Source of the DNA: Alienimonas californiensis
Lineage (GTDB): Bacteria; Planctomycetota; Planctomycetia; Planctomycetales; Planctomycetaceae
Reading direction: 5' to 3'
Assembly: GCF_007743815.1 (NCBI RefSeq)
Contig: NZ_CP036265.1
Span: 584,501 to 648,500 of the forward strand
Length of the DNA: 64,000 bases
Shown one piece after another: positions 27,763-36,667 of this stretch (its first letter is position 1; every line of letters starts with the position of its first letter). Under the pieces are notes generated by a model. The model saw only the letters and a list, made by a program, of their open reading frames with translations. It made no database searches and was not told the DNA's origin. The position numbers and the translations under genes were made by a program.

Positions 27763-28653
27763 TCACGGCAGGGGTTTGCCGCCGGTCACGGCGATGCGTT
27801 CGCCGATGATGTAGCTGCTGTCCGGCGTGGCGAGGAACACGTAAGCCGGGGCCAGTTCCGCCGGCTGGGCGGGCCGGCCGATCGGCGTGTCGCCCCCGAA
27901 CTCCGCCACGTGCTCGCCGGGGAAGGAATAGGGGATCAACGGCGTCCAGACCGGCCCCGGGGCGACCGCGTTCACCCGCACCCCCTGTTTGATCGCCTCC
28001 TCGGCGAGGGCCTTGGTGAACGTCAAGATCGCCCCCTTCGTGGTACTGTACGGGATCAGCGGCGCGGAGGGCTGATAGGCCTGGATGCTGGTCGTATTAA
28101 TGATCGCCCCTCCCGGCGGGATGTGTTCCAACGCCTTCTTGGACAGGTGGAACATCGCGAAGACGTTCGTGCGATAGGTCTTCTCCAACTCCTCCGCGGT
28201 GACCTCTTTAATGCTGCCGAAGGTCATCTGATAAGCGGCGTTGTTGACCAGCACGTCCAGTCCGCCGAACTCGCTAATGCAGCGGTCGACCAGCGCCTCG
28301 CAGTGGGCCGGGTCGGCCAGGTCGCCGGGCACGGCGACGCAGCGGCGGCCCTCCTCTTTTTCGCAGACTTCGACGGTCTTTTTCGCGTCGTCGTGCTCGT
28401 CGAGGTAGGAGATCAGCACGTCGGCCCCCTCGCGGACGAAGGCCAGGGCGACGGCCCGGCCGATGCCGCTGTCCCCGCCGGTAATTAACGCGACCTTCCC
28501 CTTCATCCGGCCGTAGCCGTGGTAGGAGAGTTCGCCGTAATCCGGCTCCGGCTCCATCTTGCGTTCGCTGCCGACGGGCTGCTGTTCCTGGGCGGGGAAC
28601 GGCGGCTTGGGGCCCATCTCGCGGGGGTCGGTCTCGGTCGGCTGGCGGGACAT
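27763..28653 (-). CDS. SDR family oxidoreductase (YhdG/GolD-type)
   Basis: 296 residues. A 45-residue polar leader (PPFPAQEQQPVGSERKMEPEPDYG) typical of the YhdG/general-stress SDR subgroup precedes the Rossmann fold: ALITGGDSGIGRAVA, VNNAAYQ, and the Ser-Tyr-Lys triad in NTTSIQAYQPSAPLIPYSTTKGA. The PG motif APGPVWTPL follows. NAD(P)-dependent oxidation or reduction of an alcohol or sugar is expected; many members are induced by stress. It is divergent from the small SPW-type membrane protein gene. Confidence 0.93.
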   Translation of the reverse strand: MSRQPTETDPREMGPKPPFPAQEQQPVGSERKMEPEPDYGELSYHGYGRMKGKVALITGGDSGIGRAVALAFVREGADVLISYLDEHDDAKKTVEVCEKEEGRRCVAVPGDLADPAHCEALVDRCISEFGGLDVLVNNAAYQMTFGSIKEVTAEELEKTYRTNVFAMFHLSKKALEHIPPGGAIINTTSIQAYQPSAPLIPYSTTKGAILTFTKALAEEAIKQGVRVNAVAPGPVWTPLIPYSFPGEHVAEFGGDTPIGRPAQPAELAPAYVFLATPDSSYIIGERIAVTGGKPLP

Positions 28654-28904
28654 CGGGGGCCTGCAGGTCGGGGAACACTCTGACCGACCACGTTAGCCGG
28701 CGGCCGCGTGGCCCTCCCCGGACGAAGACCGATCGCCCGGTAGGGCGAGAACCGTCGGGGGCTCCCGCGGCCGGGCGGGGGGGCCGAAACCGACGGGGAC
28801 GCACCGGGTCGACGGCGGGTCCGCCGCCCCGTTCCCGGCCGGAGGGGCGGGTCGTAGCGTGTTTTAACCCTCTCCCCACCGGCCCCCAACCCGGAGCCCC
28901 CGCA

Positions 28905-29351
28905 ATGCGCTTCATCCCCACCCGCTTACACGCAATTGCCGACTACGGCACCGCCGTCCTGCTATTCGCCCTGCCCTGGTTGCTGGGCCTCGCCGCCACG
29001 GAGCGCGGGGAGGGCTACGGGGCGTTGGTGGCGGTTTGCGTGGCGGCGGGCGCCGGCTTGGCCCTGCTGAGTTTGGTGACGAATTACGAGGGCGGCCTGC
29101 TCCCGGCGGTGCCGATGCCGGCGCACCTCACCGCCGACGCAATCATGGGCGCCGTCCTCATCGCCGCCCCGTGGGTATTCGGCTTCGCGGAGACCTTCGG
29201 CGACTGGACTTGGGCGGCGTTCGTCGCGATCGGGCTCATGGAGATCGGCGCGGCCCTGTTTACGCACACCCGCAGCCCGGCGGCGGTCCCCACCGACCCC
29301 CGCCCCGGCACGGAGTCCCATTCCGGCGCCCAGCGTCCCGCCCGGATCTGA
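28905..29351 (+). CDS. Small four-helix membrane protein, SPW-repeat-like
   Basis: 148 residues with four hydrophobic segments. Each half carries an A-P-W-x-x-G-type motif (LPWLLGLAATERG; APWVFGFAETFGDWTW), as in the SPW-repeat family of small membrane proteins, whose name comes from such a motif. The C-terminus is a short Pro-rich polar tail. Function unknown. It is the only plus-strand gene between two minus-strand genes, and pairing with the divergent stress-type SDR suggests a common stress response, which is inference. Confidence 0.7.
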   Translation: MRFIPTRLHAIADYGTAVLLFALPWLLGLAATERGEGYGALVAVCVAAGAGLALLSLVTNYEGGLLPAVPMPAHLTADAIMGAVLIAAPWVFGFAETFGDWTWAAFVAIGLMEIGAALFTHTRSPAAVPTDPRPGTESHSGAQRPARI

Positions 29352-29429
29352 ACCGCCGCGTGCGGAGTTCCGATTGAACCCGACGACGCCCGGCCGCTTG
29401 CGGTCGGGCGTCGTTCGCTGCGCCCGCCG

Positions 29430-31112
29430 CTACTCGGCTGCGGCGGCCTCGGGCTGCGGTGTGAGGAGTTCGGGGCGGTCGAGGACGAGGTAGTGCCCGT
29501 GATCGGCCGTCACGATCATCACGCTCTCCTCCCAATTGCTGTGACGCTCGACCCAGTCGGTGACGACCTTCACGGCCGCGTCGCCGCTGTTCACCGCGCC
29601 GATCGAGTTGTCCAGGTTGTTGTCGTGGTTCGCCCAGTCGACGTCGCCCGGTTCCACCATCAGCCAGAACCCCTCCGGGTCGCGTTCGAGCACCGTCAAC
29701 GCGGCCCGGGTCATGTCGGCCAGGGTCGGGTTCTCGGAGAGATCCGCGGGGGAATATTCCTCGGCCTTTTTCGTCCGGCCGGCGGTCGGGTCGTAGCCGC
29801 CGTCGGCGGTCTGGAACGGCAGGTGGCCCTTCCCCGTCTTCGTGCCGTAGAAGCCGAGCAGCCGCTGCGACTCCGCCGCCGCCTGTTCGGCCGCTTCCAT
29901 TAATCGTTCGGCGCCGGACACGCCGGGCGTGCGGTACGCGACGACGTAGCGGCCGCCGTGCTCGACGTCGACCTGCCGCCGGTCCTCCGCGGCGAGGTAG
30001 GAATTGCCGGGGACGTAGTTCTCCCCCTGCCCGGAGTCCTGATCGCGGTCGGCGCCGTAGCCGCCGCCGATCAGCACGTCGAGTCCCGGCAGCGGGCGGT
30101 CGGGGTGGCTGATCGAGGGCAACCCCAGCAGGTCGCGGGTCAGATCCTGATAGTCGTTGCGATGCACGTTATGGGCGTACGCCGCCGCCGGGGTGGCGTG
30201 GCTGATCGGCACGCTGGAGACGGCGCCGACGGCGAGGCCCTGCTCCTGGGCCATGTGGGCGATCGTGCGGACGCGGCGCCCCTCCGCGTCGACGTTGACG
30301 GCGTTGTTATACGTCTTGATCCCCGCCGTCATGCTGACCGCGGAGGAGGCGGAGTCGGTGTAGGCGTGCCGGTTCGACGAGAACTTCGGGCCGGAGACGA
30401 GGTATTCGAGGTCCTCCCCCGGCGTCCAGGGGTCGGCGCCGGCCCGGGCCGGGTCGTAGCCGCCCGCCAGCGCACCGCCGGGGTTGAGAACGCGTTGCGC
30501 GTCCACGTCGACGTCGGTCCCGTCGTTGTGCGGGCTGGTCACCATGAACCCGAACTGGCTGGTGCCGTTCGCGTCGTACTCCTGAAAGTGGGTGCCGGTC
30601 CCGCGGCCGGACGAGTACGGAATGCGGCGCGTGTTATAGATCGCCGCCGCCCGGGTCGTCTGCCAGTCCATGCCGTCGAACACGATCAGGAAAATGTGCT
30701 TCTTCCCGGCCTGCAGGGCCGCCCGTTGCAGCTCGAAGACGTTGGTTTGATCGAGGTACTCCGCCTCCGGGTTGAGGGTGTTCGCCGGCGGGCGGCCGTA
30801 CAGGCGGATGAGCTTCTCCCCGCTCCGGTAGGCGCTGTTGGCGCCGGTGTAGTCGTCCAGGTCCACGCCGGCGCCCGCGGTGCCGTAGGTATAGATGGGA
30901 ATGAGCCGATTCGAGTGCGTCCCCCACAGCGTGTAGGTGTCCGGCCGCCAGCCCCAGTGGGCCGCCGGGGAGACCCCCTCCTCAATCGCCCGTTCCTGAA
31001 GTTCGCGGACCGCATCCCCGCCCGGCGCCGACGCCGGGACGACCGCCCCGCAGGCCAGCAGGACGAACGGGAGCCACAGCGACGGGCGGCGATTTGAACG
31101 GGATTTCGTCAT
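29430..31112 (-). CDS. Secreted alkaline phosphatase
   Basis: 560 residues with a signal peptide (LWLPFVLLACGAVVPASA). Alkaline phosphatase motifs: the metal-binding VFDGMDW, the nucleophile Ser in YTDSASSAVSMTAG, the ligands in VEPGDVDWANHDNN and TADHGHY. Together these bind the two zinc ions and the magnesium of the PhoA-type site. It releases phosphate from phosphomonoesters outside the cytoplasm. No Pho box is evident upstream, so phosphate control is not supported by the sequence I can see. Confidence 0.93.
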   Translation of the reverse strand: MTKSRSNRRPSLWLPFVLLACGAVVPASAPGGDAVRELQERAIEEGVSPAAHWGWRPDTYTLWGTHSNRLIPIYTYGTAGAGVDLDDYTGANSAYRSGEKLIRLYGRPPANTLNPEAEYLDQTNVFELQRAALQAGKKHIFLIVFDGMDWQTTRAAAIYNTRRIPYSSGRGTGTHFQEYDANGTSQFGFMVTSPHNDGTDVDVDAQRVLNPGGALAGGYDPARAGADPWTPGEDLEYLVSGPKFSSNRHAYTDSASSAVSMTAGIKTYNNAVNVDAEGRRVRTIAHMAQEQGLAVGAVSSVPISHATPAAAYAHNVHRNDYQDLTRDLLGLPSISHPDRPLPGLDVLIGGGYGADRDQDSGQGENYVPGNSYLAAEDRRQVDVEHGGRYVVAYRTPGVSGAERLMEAAEQAAAESQRLLGFYGTKTGKGHLPFQTADGGYDPTAGRTKKAEEYSPADLSENPTLADMTRAALTVLERDPEGFWLMVEPGDVDWANHDNNLDNSIGAVNSGDAAVKVVTDWVERHSNWEESVMIVTADHGHYLVLDRPELLTPQPEAAAAE

Positions 31113-31322
31113 GAATCTCGGGCGAGCGTCCGGGACGGGAAGAGTGCGAAGCGGACCGTCAAGGAGGCGCGCAATCGGGCACCGACGGCGCGCTCAGGAT
31201 CGGGCGCCGCGGAGGCGGGGGCAACCGGCCGCCGACGCCCTGAGACGAAGGCCGTTCGCCAGCCGAACGGTCCTGCGGGATGCGGTCGTCTCCGGCAGCC
31301 GCTCGACTGCGAGCACGGCGCC

Positions 31323-32120
31323 CTACCGCGGCAGGGCGACCAGCGTCCGGGCGGCTTCGAGGAGGTCGGCCGCCTGCAGCGTCGGCGGCGGGGCGAGAGG
31401 GTAGAGTTGCTTGCCGGGCCGGGAGAGGAAGCAGGTCCGCATCCCCGCCCAGGCGGCGCCGGCGACGTCCCAGCCGTGCGCCGCCACGAGCAGGCAATCC
31501 TCGACCGACTCGCCGACCTGCCGGGCGGCCCAGCGATAAACGTGGGCGTGCGGCTTGAACAGCCCCACCGTCTCCACGCTCAGACGGGCCGACAGGTATC
31601 GCTGCAGGCCGGAGTTCTCCATCTGCGCCTTCACGCCGGCGGCGGAGGAGTTCGTCAGCGTGACCAGCTGGTAACCGGCCTCGGTCAGTTGCTTCAGCGC
31701 CGGCTCGACGTCCGGATGGGGCGGCAGCGAGCGGATCGGCGCCAGCGCCCGGGCGGCCTGCTTCTCCGACAGGTCGATCCCGTGGTTCGCCGCCAGCATC
31801 CGCAGCGTGGCCGCCCCGATGACGCCGAAGTCCTCGTACCGATCCCCCACGGTGGCCACGAGCGAGTGGTGCAGCAGCGAGGAGAACCACAGCGGAACCA
31901 GCTCCGGCCGTCCCCCGAGGGCCTCGCCGACCGAGGCGACCAACGGGTCGAGGTTCAGCAACGTCTCGTTCACGTCGAGGAAGATGACCTTCGGACGCGG
32001 CCCCGGATCGGCGGGGGCCGCCGTCGTCGCGGGCGGGCCGCTCCCGGCGAGCGCCGCCGGCGCGGCGGCCGCAGCGGCGGCGACGAACAGGCGGCGGTCG
32101 AGGGGGGCGTCGGCGTGCAT
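31323..32120 (-). CDS. Haloacid dehalogenase type II-like hydrolase, exported
   Basis: 265 residues. The nucleophile Asp49 is in VIFLDVNETLLN, followed by LTNSSAAG (motif II), Lys in GLFKPHAHVY (motif III) and AAHGWDVAGAAWAG (motif IV), the pattern of L-2-haloacid dehalogenases (HAD type II). The first 35 residues, DRRLFVAAAAAAAPAALAG, form a signal-like (Tat-type) leader, unusual because such enzymes are mostly cytoplasmic. The substrate could be a haloacid or another phosphorylated or halogenated compound. Confidence 0.88.
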   Translation of the reverse strand: MHADAPLDRRLFVAAAAAAAPAALAGSGPPATTAAPADPGPRPKVIFLDVNETLLNLDPLVASVGEALGGRPELVPLWFSSLLHHSLVATVGDRYEDFGVIGAATLRMLAANHGIDLSEKQAARALAPIRSLPPHPDVEPALKQLTEAGYQLVTLTNSSAAGVKAQMENSGLQRYLSARLSVETVGLFKPHAHVYRWAARQVGESVEDCLLVAAHGWDVAGAAWAGMRTCFLSRPGKQLYPLAPPPTLQAADLLEAARTLVALPR

Positions 32121-32155
32121 GCCGCATCGTATCAGCCGCCGCCCCCCCGCCCACC

Positions 32156-32215
32156 GTTCGATCAGAGCGGTTCGATCAGAGCGGTTCGATCAGAGCGGTT
32201 CGATCAGAGCGGTTC
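32156..32215. repeat. Tandem repeat, four copies of a 14-bp unit
   Basis: GATCAGAGCGGTTC is repeated exactly four times at 32160-32215, with a partial GTTC before it. Read on the minus strand, the stop codon of the adjacent gene (32204-32206) lies inside the first copy reached. The perfect copies suggest recent slippage expansion. No spacer of variable sequence is present, so it is not a CRISPR. Confidence 0.9.
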
Positions 32216-32755
32216 GAACGACGGGTTGCGGACATGGCCGACGGTCAGGTTCGGAATATAAAACTGCGTGCCGCCGCCGGGCAGGCCTGTGCTGCGGCCC
32301 CTCGCCTCCAATTTGGCGTTCCGCCGGGACGTTTCGCCGGGGTCGAGGCGGGCCATCCCCTTGAAGCCGCCGAACCAGGCGTAGACGGGGACCTTCAACT
32401 CCACCGTCAGCAGGAAGTCGAGGGAACTCCAGTTCTCTTTGATGCAGGAGGTGAGCCGGCCCCATTCCCGCATGCTCACGCCGTTCGCCTCCGCGATGGA
32501 AAGCCGCTGGGCGTAGCCGGCGTCGTGTTTGAAGGGCTGGGTGGGGCTCCACCAGGGGGAGAGCGGGGAGTCGTCGGTGACCGGCGGGGGGGCGAGGGAG
32601 CTGAAGGCGTTGAACTTATAAATCGACATTCCCGCCGGCAGCAGCTCTTTGGTGGGGTCGCCGAAGGCGGTTTGAAAGGCGTCCCGCACGTGCCCGCCGC
32701 CGCCGGTGGAGATGGCGCCGACGTCGGTCCAGGAGAGTTCTTCATTGAGAGCCAT
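32204..32755 (-). CDS. Uncharacterised protein facing the M91 metallopeptidase gene
   Basis: 183 residues from ATG 32755. I do not recognise the family with certainty. Blocks: ELSWTDVGAISTGGGGHVRDAFQ, LPAGMSIYKF (residue about 42), SPWWSP, YAQRLSIAEANG, VYAWFGGFKG, and a C-terminal GGGTQFYIPNLTVGHVRN. An L-x-x-G-x-x-I-Y-K opening and a G-G-x-Q close are reminiscent of ADP-ribosyltransferase-like toxin folds, but I see no definite catalytic triad, so this is speculation. No signal peptide. It is divergent from the HELIH metallopeptidase gene and its stop lies in a 14-bp tandem repeat. Confidence 0.6.
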   Translation of the reverse strand: MALNEELSWTDVGAISTGGGGHVRDAFQTAFGDPTKELLPAGMSIYKFNAFSSLAPPPVTDDSPLSPWWSPTQPFKHDAGYAQRLSIAEANGVSMREWGRLTSCIKENWSSLDFLLTVELKVPVYAWFGGFKGMARLDPGETSRRNAKLEARGRSTGLPGGGTQFYIPNLTVGHVRNPSFEPL

Positions 32756-33104
32756 CGGGGGCGTCCGTGAGGGAATTGTGGTTGGAACGTGTGTGCGTCC
32801 CCCACGGCGTCCGCGACAGACGGCCGGATCATCAACCGACCCCGCCCCCCCGTCAACGCCGTCCCGCGGGCGGGGGTCCGTCGTGCGGAGCCGCGAGTTC
32901 TCCGCGGCGGGGGCGGCCGGACCGGAAAAACACGTCATCCCGGCGGCCCGCCCGGCAGGACTTGACGGCGTCCCCGGCGCAGGGTGACGTGCCGACTCCC
33001 GCTTCGCCCGCTGCTCGCCCCACGCCCCGGTCGCTCCGAGGAATTCGTGCGTCCGCCCGCGGACGGTTCCCGTCCACAAGCACTATCTTCTCAGGAGCGG
33101 CGCG
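32756..33104. other. Divergent intergenic region with repeat-like sequence
   Basis: 349 bp between two divergent starts. Around 32921-32960 (GGACCGGAAAAACACGTC) it partly matches the dispersed repeat at 37003-37022. Just upstream of 33105 the sequence CTATCTTCTCAGGAGCGGCG contains AGGAG, a good Shine-Dalgarno for the metallopeptidase gene. I see no small gene. Confidence 0.4.
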
Positions 33105-34124
33105 ATGCGACAACATCTCTATAGCACGGGCGTGACCATCAACGGGCAGTACCGGGCCCAAGGCGCCGCCGTCACCCTGTCGAACGATCCGGCCGACGAT
33201 TTCATCAACGGGACGAAGGCCTGCCTGAACGAGCTCAAGGGCACCAGCACCGGCGCCCGCCTGCTCAAGGAGATCGACGAAAGCGGACATGTCGTCACCG
33301 TTTATCGGACCGAGGACAAACTGACGGGAGGCAACTCCCAGGGCGGCGACTCCGCCGCCGCCGGCGTCGATATGGTCGTGGCCCTGGACTCAAAACGCCC
33401 GGACGGCTCCACGGAACTGCAGGAAGTCCTCGCGCGGGCTACGCAGGATCTTAGCGGGCGCTCCAAGGCCAAGAAGTTCTTCGGTATCGGCAAGGCTCGG
33501 CCGAAGTTCCTCCCGCTGGACGCGATCGCCCGGCTGGTCGGCGCCTCGTCCAATCATCTGAAGGAGATGGCGGCGGGAAAGCGGGCGATCCCCCCCGCCG
33601 TCGACGCCAAGCTGCGCGTCTACCTGTACGACTTCCTCACCCCCGGGACCGGCCAGAGCTGCTTCGTCAACTTCAATCACCTCCGCGACAACCTCAGCGA
33701 GGCGCATAAAAAGTACCTGCCCCAGGGCCTGACCTGGATGAACCGCCCGCCCGCCGTGGCGCTCGGGCACGAATTAATCCATGCCTGGCGGGTGATGAGC
33801 GGCCGCGTGCTGTTCAAGTACGGCTGGGAGGAGGAGGCGATGACCGTCGGCCTGCCCCCGTTCGTGAACATGCCGCTGACGGAGAACCAGATCCGCGTCG
33901 ACTGGGGCAACCTGGCGATTCGCCCGCATTACGAATTTATCCAGATGAAAACGGGCCTTGTGTCCCCCAAGGGGGCGGGGATCGCCTCGGGGACCAACAC
34001 CTGGCAGGGCAACGACAAAGCCCTGCACGCGAACCAGCGCCTGGCCCGGACCGCCGCGGACCGTCGCCAGGCCATGGGCTACAACAACGATACGGACGAC
34101 GCCGACGAAGAGTGGGACGACTGA
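33105..34124 (+). CDS. M91-type zinc metallopeptidase (NleD/HopH1-like)
   Basis: 339 residues; ATG 33105 follows an AGGAG. The zinc motif HELIH (222-226, in VALGHELIHAWR) is followed by WEEEAMTVGLPPF (241-253) and TENQIRVDWG...IRPHY (259-276), the pattern of MEROPS family M91, known from the type III effectors NleD (E. coli) and HopH1 (Pseudomonas). NleD cleaves host MAP kinases; planctomycete homologues are uncharacterised, so a target is not claimed. The opening VTINGQYRAQG...FINGTKACLNEL also fits the family. No signal peptide is visible. The C-terminal tail is Asp/Glu-rich. It is divergent from an orphan gene (32204-32755). Confidence 0.8.
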   Translation: MRQHLYSTGVTINGQYRAQGAAVTLSNDPADDFINGTKACLNELKGTSTGARLLKEIDESGHVVTVYRTEDKLTGGNSQGGDSAAAGVDMVVALDSKRPDGSTELQEVLARATQDLSGRSKAKKFFGIGKARPKFLPLDAIARLVGASSNHLKEMAAGKRAIPPAVDAKLRVYLYDFLTPGTGQSCFVNFNHLRDNLSEAHKKYLPQGLTWMNRPPAVALGHELIHAWRVMSGRVLFKYGWEEEAMTVGLPPFVNMPLTENQIRVDWGNLAIRPHYEFIQMKTGLVSPKGAGIASGTNTWQGNDKALHANQRLARTAADRRQAMGYNNDTDDADEEWDD

Positions 34125-34196
34125 TCCCCGCCGGCGCCGGCGCCCGGTCGGTCCGCGGGCGCCTCCCTCCTGCCCCAGCCGCCCGTCGCCCCGCCG

Positions 34197-34814
34197 TCAC
34201 TCCCGGTCCCGGGCGATCAGGGCGGCGGAGCCGTATTTCTTGCGGCCGTGCGGGTCGGTCATGGAGCAGGCGCCGGTCACGGCCCCGTTGGCGAGCCGGC
34301 CCCGCATAAACAGCTTCGCCTGGCCGACCCGCTCGGTCTCGACGGTCACCGGCCCGTCGCCGTCCGTCGGGGCGGAGCCGGTGAACTTCATCTCAAACTT
34401 CGGTTTGCCGGGGACGTCGAAGGCGACCCCGCCGGCGATCCGGTCGCCGGTCCGCTCCGAGACGGAGAGGGCCCACTTCATCTGCTCCTTCCCGTCCTTC
34501 CCGCCCCGGAGCGTACCGTACCAGACGGCGCCGACCCGGAAGGGATCGGCGGCCTCCCCGCCCTCCGCCGGCGGCATCTCGGAGGCGTCCGCCGCCGCGG
34601 GGGCCGCGGCGTGTTTCGCCTTCAGCGCGGCGTTCTCCTGCCGCAGGGCCTCGTTTTCCTTCTCCAGCAGGGCGGCGGTCGTCTCGGCCAGTTGGAGTTG
34701 CAGTTCGAGGGTCTTAATCCGGTCCTCCAATTCGCCCCCCCGGAGTCCCGCGGGCAGGGCGGCGCCGAGTCCGGCGACGATGAGAACGGTGAGCAGCGGC
34801 GTGCGGCGGTGCAT
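34197..34814 (-). CDS. Secreted coiled-coil protein of unknown function
   Basis: 205 residues from ATG 34814 (MHRRTPLLTVLIVAGLGAALPAG), a signal peptide. Residues 28-70 form a coiled coil (LEDRIKTLELQLQLAETTAALLEKENEALR). After an Ala-rich linker a compact beta-rich domain begins (VGAVWYGTLRGGKDGKEQMKWALSVSERTGDRIAGGVAF) and ends TGACSMTDPHGRKKYGSAAL. The domain resembles small planctomycete proteins of unknown function. It converges with the metallopeptidase gene (72 bp apart) without obvious functional link. Confidence 0.65.
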   Translation of the reverse strand: MHRRTPLLTVLIVAGLGAALPAGLRGGELEDRIKTLELQLQLAETTAALLEKENEALRQENAALKAKHAAAPAAADASEMPPAEGGEAADPFRVGAVWYGTLRGGKDGKEQMKWALSVSERTGDRIAGGVAFDVPGKPKFEMKFTGSAPTDGDGPVTVETERVGQAKLFMRGRLANGAVTGACSMTDPHGRKKYGSAALIARDRE

Positions 34815-34956
34815 GTGGGAGGCCTGTGGGCGAGGGAGCGGCGGTCGGGCCGCGGAATCGAGCCCCCAGCCCACCTGCCGCCCTCCACGGCGTCAACCCG
34901 GCGCTTCGGCCGTCGACTGAATTTGCCGCCAGCCGTGCGGCTGGGGCAAAAGTGAA

Positions 34957-34989
34957 GCGGGCGGCGCCGGCATTGCCGGCGCCGCCCGC
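34957..34989. repeat. 16-bp perfect palindromic hairpin
   Basis: GCGGGCGGCGCCGGCA (34957-34972) pairs perfectly with 34974-34989 across one unpaired base (realistically a 3-5 nt loop). It lies upstream of the coiled-coil gene and 47 bp beyond the lipoprotein terminator. Possibly a dispersed repeat copy. Confidence 0.6.
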
Positions 34990-35046
34990 GGGCGAACTTG
35001 CGACCCGACGTCCACAGCGCCGCGGGCCGTTTAGAAGTAAAAACAT

Positions 35047-35075
35047 GCCGCCCGTCGCCCGCGATTGCGGGCGGC
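35047..35075 (-). terminator. Terminator of the second regulatory-domain lipoprotein gene
   Basis: On the minus strand an 8-bp stem (GCCGCCCG / CGGGCGGC) encloses an inner CGCCCGC / GCGGGCG-type pairing and is followed by ATGTTTTTA. It starts directly after the stop codon at 35077-35079. Confidence 0.7.
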
Positions 35076-35076
35076 G

Positions 35077-35496
35077 TTACGAATTGAGTTTTTCCAGATC
35101 AAAGTTAAAGGTGTTCTCGCCGGCCTCCACATTCACCGGCTCGGGAACCGTGACGGGCGCAGCCGGCGGCGGGGCGGGCTTGCCGGCGTCGGCGGAGTCG
35201 GGGGGCGGCGGGGGTTCGTTGTAGGGGCTGATGCGAACCGTATGCGTGCCGACCTTCGCCCCCGCGGCGTCGACGGTGTATTGCAGCGAATAGCGGCCCT
35301 CGGCGTCGGTCGTTCCCACCGACGGGCGGCCCTCCTGCGGGTGGAACTCGACCGATGCGTTGACGACCGGGGCGCCGCCGTCGGTCACCGTACCGGAGAC
35401 CTCGCCCAACTCCGGCCGGTCGGACGGCCCGCCGCAGCCGGACGCCACAGCGACCGCGAGCGACAGCACGCCGAGGGGAAACATCCGTCGAAGCAT
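35077..35496 (-). CDS. Small lipoprotein with carboxypeptidase-regulatory-like domain (second copy)
   Basis: 139 residues from ATG 35496 (a TTG at 35499 is adjacent). Lipobox VAVASGCGG, then [29 protein letters not shown] and [10 protein letters not shown], a transthyretin-like beta-sandwich. A Pro-rich linker ([20 protein letters not shown]) precedes the last strand. It resembles the protein at 15390-15800 in layout, and likewise follows a DUF1559 gene on the same strand, here separated by a perfect hairpin. Function unknown. Confidence 0.83.
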   Translation of the reverse strand: MLRRMFPLGVLSLAVAVASGCGGPSDRPELGEVSGTVTDGGAPVVNASVEFHPQEGRPSVGTTDAEGRYSLQYTVDAAGAKVGTHTVRISPYNEPPPPPDSADAGKPAPPPAAPVTVPEPVNVEAGENTFNFDLEKLNS

Positions 35497-35534
35497 CAAT
35501 GAACCTGTCGAAAAAGGGAGAGCGGGCGAAAGAA

Positions 35535-35563
35535 GGGGGCCGCGTCGGTCAGACGCGGCCCCC
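35535..35563 (-). terminator. Hairpin terminator between DUF1559 and lipoprotein genes
   Basis: A 12-bp perfect stem (GGGGGCCGCGTC 35535-35546 / 35552-35563) with a 5-nt loop, lying 37 bp past the DUF1559 stop; the minus-strand sequence after it is TTCTTTC. It probably lowers read-through into the lipoprotein gene, so the pair may not be one simple operon. Confidence 0.7.
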
Positions 35564-35599
35564 GGGAAACGAAGGCCAGGACGCGGGGCTGACGGCGGC

Positions 35600-36667
35600 T
35601 CAGAAGCCTTCGACGACGACCCCGTCTTCCCGGTTGCAGAGGGCCATCAGCACCTTATTTACGTCCATGGTCTCGGACATAAACTGCACCGACCCGTCCG
35701 CCATCGCAACCATGGCCCCGCCGGAGTGCGCGGACCGGATCCCCAGGTGGTGTTCATAAGGCCGGGAATCCGCCCCGGTCGTGGTGCCGCCGATGTGGTT
35801 GATCGCGAACCGCGGCGAGGTGAGGTTTTGCGTCCATCCGCCCGCGGCGTGCAGCCCTCCGCCGTTGGCCAACGCGCCGGCGCCGGCGTGGGTGCACGGC
35901 CGAAGATCCTTGCGGTTGCCGGCCGCATCCGTGAGGTAGTCGGAGTGCTCCCCGACGGCGATCGTGTTGGTGGTGCCGTCCCGGAACTTCGCGATCGAGA
36001 CCTTTTTATTCTGCGAGTTCCAGGGGATGATCGACCCGACGTACATCATGTACCCGTAGTTGGTATTAATAGCCCCCTGCGGGATGGTCGTGGTGTCCGG
36101 CAGGTAGTACGCACCGCTGATCCCGACGTAGTCGGACGCCTGAACCGGCATCGTGGCCGGGGCGCCGAGGGCGACGGTCGCCGATTGGTTCGTGGCGGTA
36201 ATCGTTTCGTCCAGCGGGTTCGACGGGCATCGCAACGCCCCGATCCACAACTTGGAGCGGAGCTCCCAGTTCCGGTCCGGCTGACCGTCCTGGGTGACGA
36301 ACGTGGTGTCGACGAACGTCATCTGCTCGAACGCCGCCGCCTGATCCAGCTGCGGCAGAATCTGCGCGATCCAGGAGGCGCCCTTCTGCACCGGACTGGT
36401 ATTCTGACGGACGTTCCCGGGGAAAATCTTGTACGTGCTGTGGTAGTTGTGCAGCGCCAGGCCCAGTTGCTTCAGGTTGTTCTGGCACTGGCTCCGACGG
36501 GCCGCCTCCCGGGCCTGCTGCACGGCGGGCAGGAGCAGGCTGACCAGGATCGCGATGATCGCGATCACCACCAGCAGTTCGATGAGCGTGAACCCCTCGC
36601 GACTCCCCCCGGAGGCGTTCGCGGGACGTGAGCAGGAACGCGGCAGGACACGAAGCGGCGGTTGCAC
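35600..36667 (-). CDS. DUF1559 family protein with type IV pilin-like N-terminus (second copy)
   Basis: 355 residues from a GTG at 36667; no in-frame ATG precedes the pilin motif. The leader [23 protein letters not shown] ends in [19 protein letters not shown], a prepilin cleavage site and helix, then [39 protein letters not shown], the DUF1559 hallmark. C-terminal [16 protein letters not shown] matches the family end motif. About 90% identical to the paralogue at 16025-17065 over the N-terminal helix but divergent beyond it. Role unknown, probably pseudopilin-like and cell-surface. Confidence 0.93.
   Translation of the reverse strand: MQPPLRVLPRSCSRPANASGGSREGFTLIELLVVIAIIAILVSLLLPAVQQAREAARRSQCQNNLKQLGLALHNYHSTYKIFPGNVRQNTSPVQKGASWIAQILPQLDQAAAFEQMTFVDTTFVTQDGQPDRNWELRSKLWIGALRCPSNPLDETITATNQSATVALGAPATMPVQASDYVGISGAYYLPDTTTIPQGAINTNYGYMMYVGSIIPWNSQNKKVSIAKFRDGTTNTIAVGEHSDYLTDAAGNRKDLRPCTHAGAGALANGGGLHAAGGWTQNLTSPRFAINHIGGTTTGADSRPYEHHLGIRSAHSGGAMVAMADGSVQFMSETMDVNKVLMALCNREDGVVVEGF

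Noticed and set aside
32156..32215. Possible CRISPR array
   Set aside because: Units are only 14 bp and directly adjacent, with no variable spacers and no cas genes nearby.
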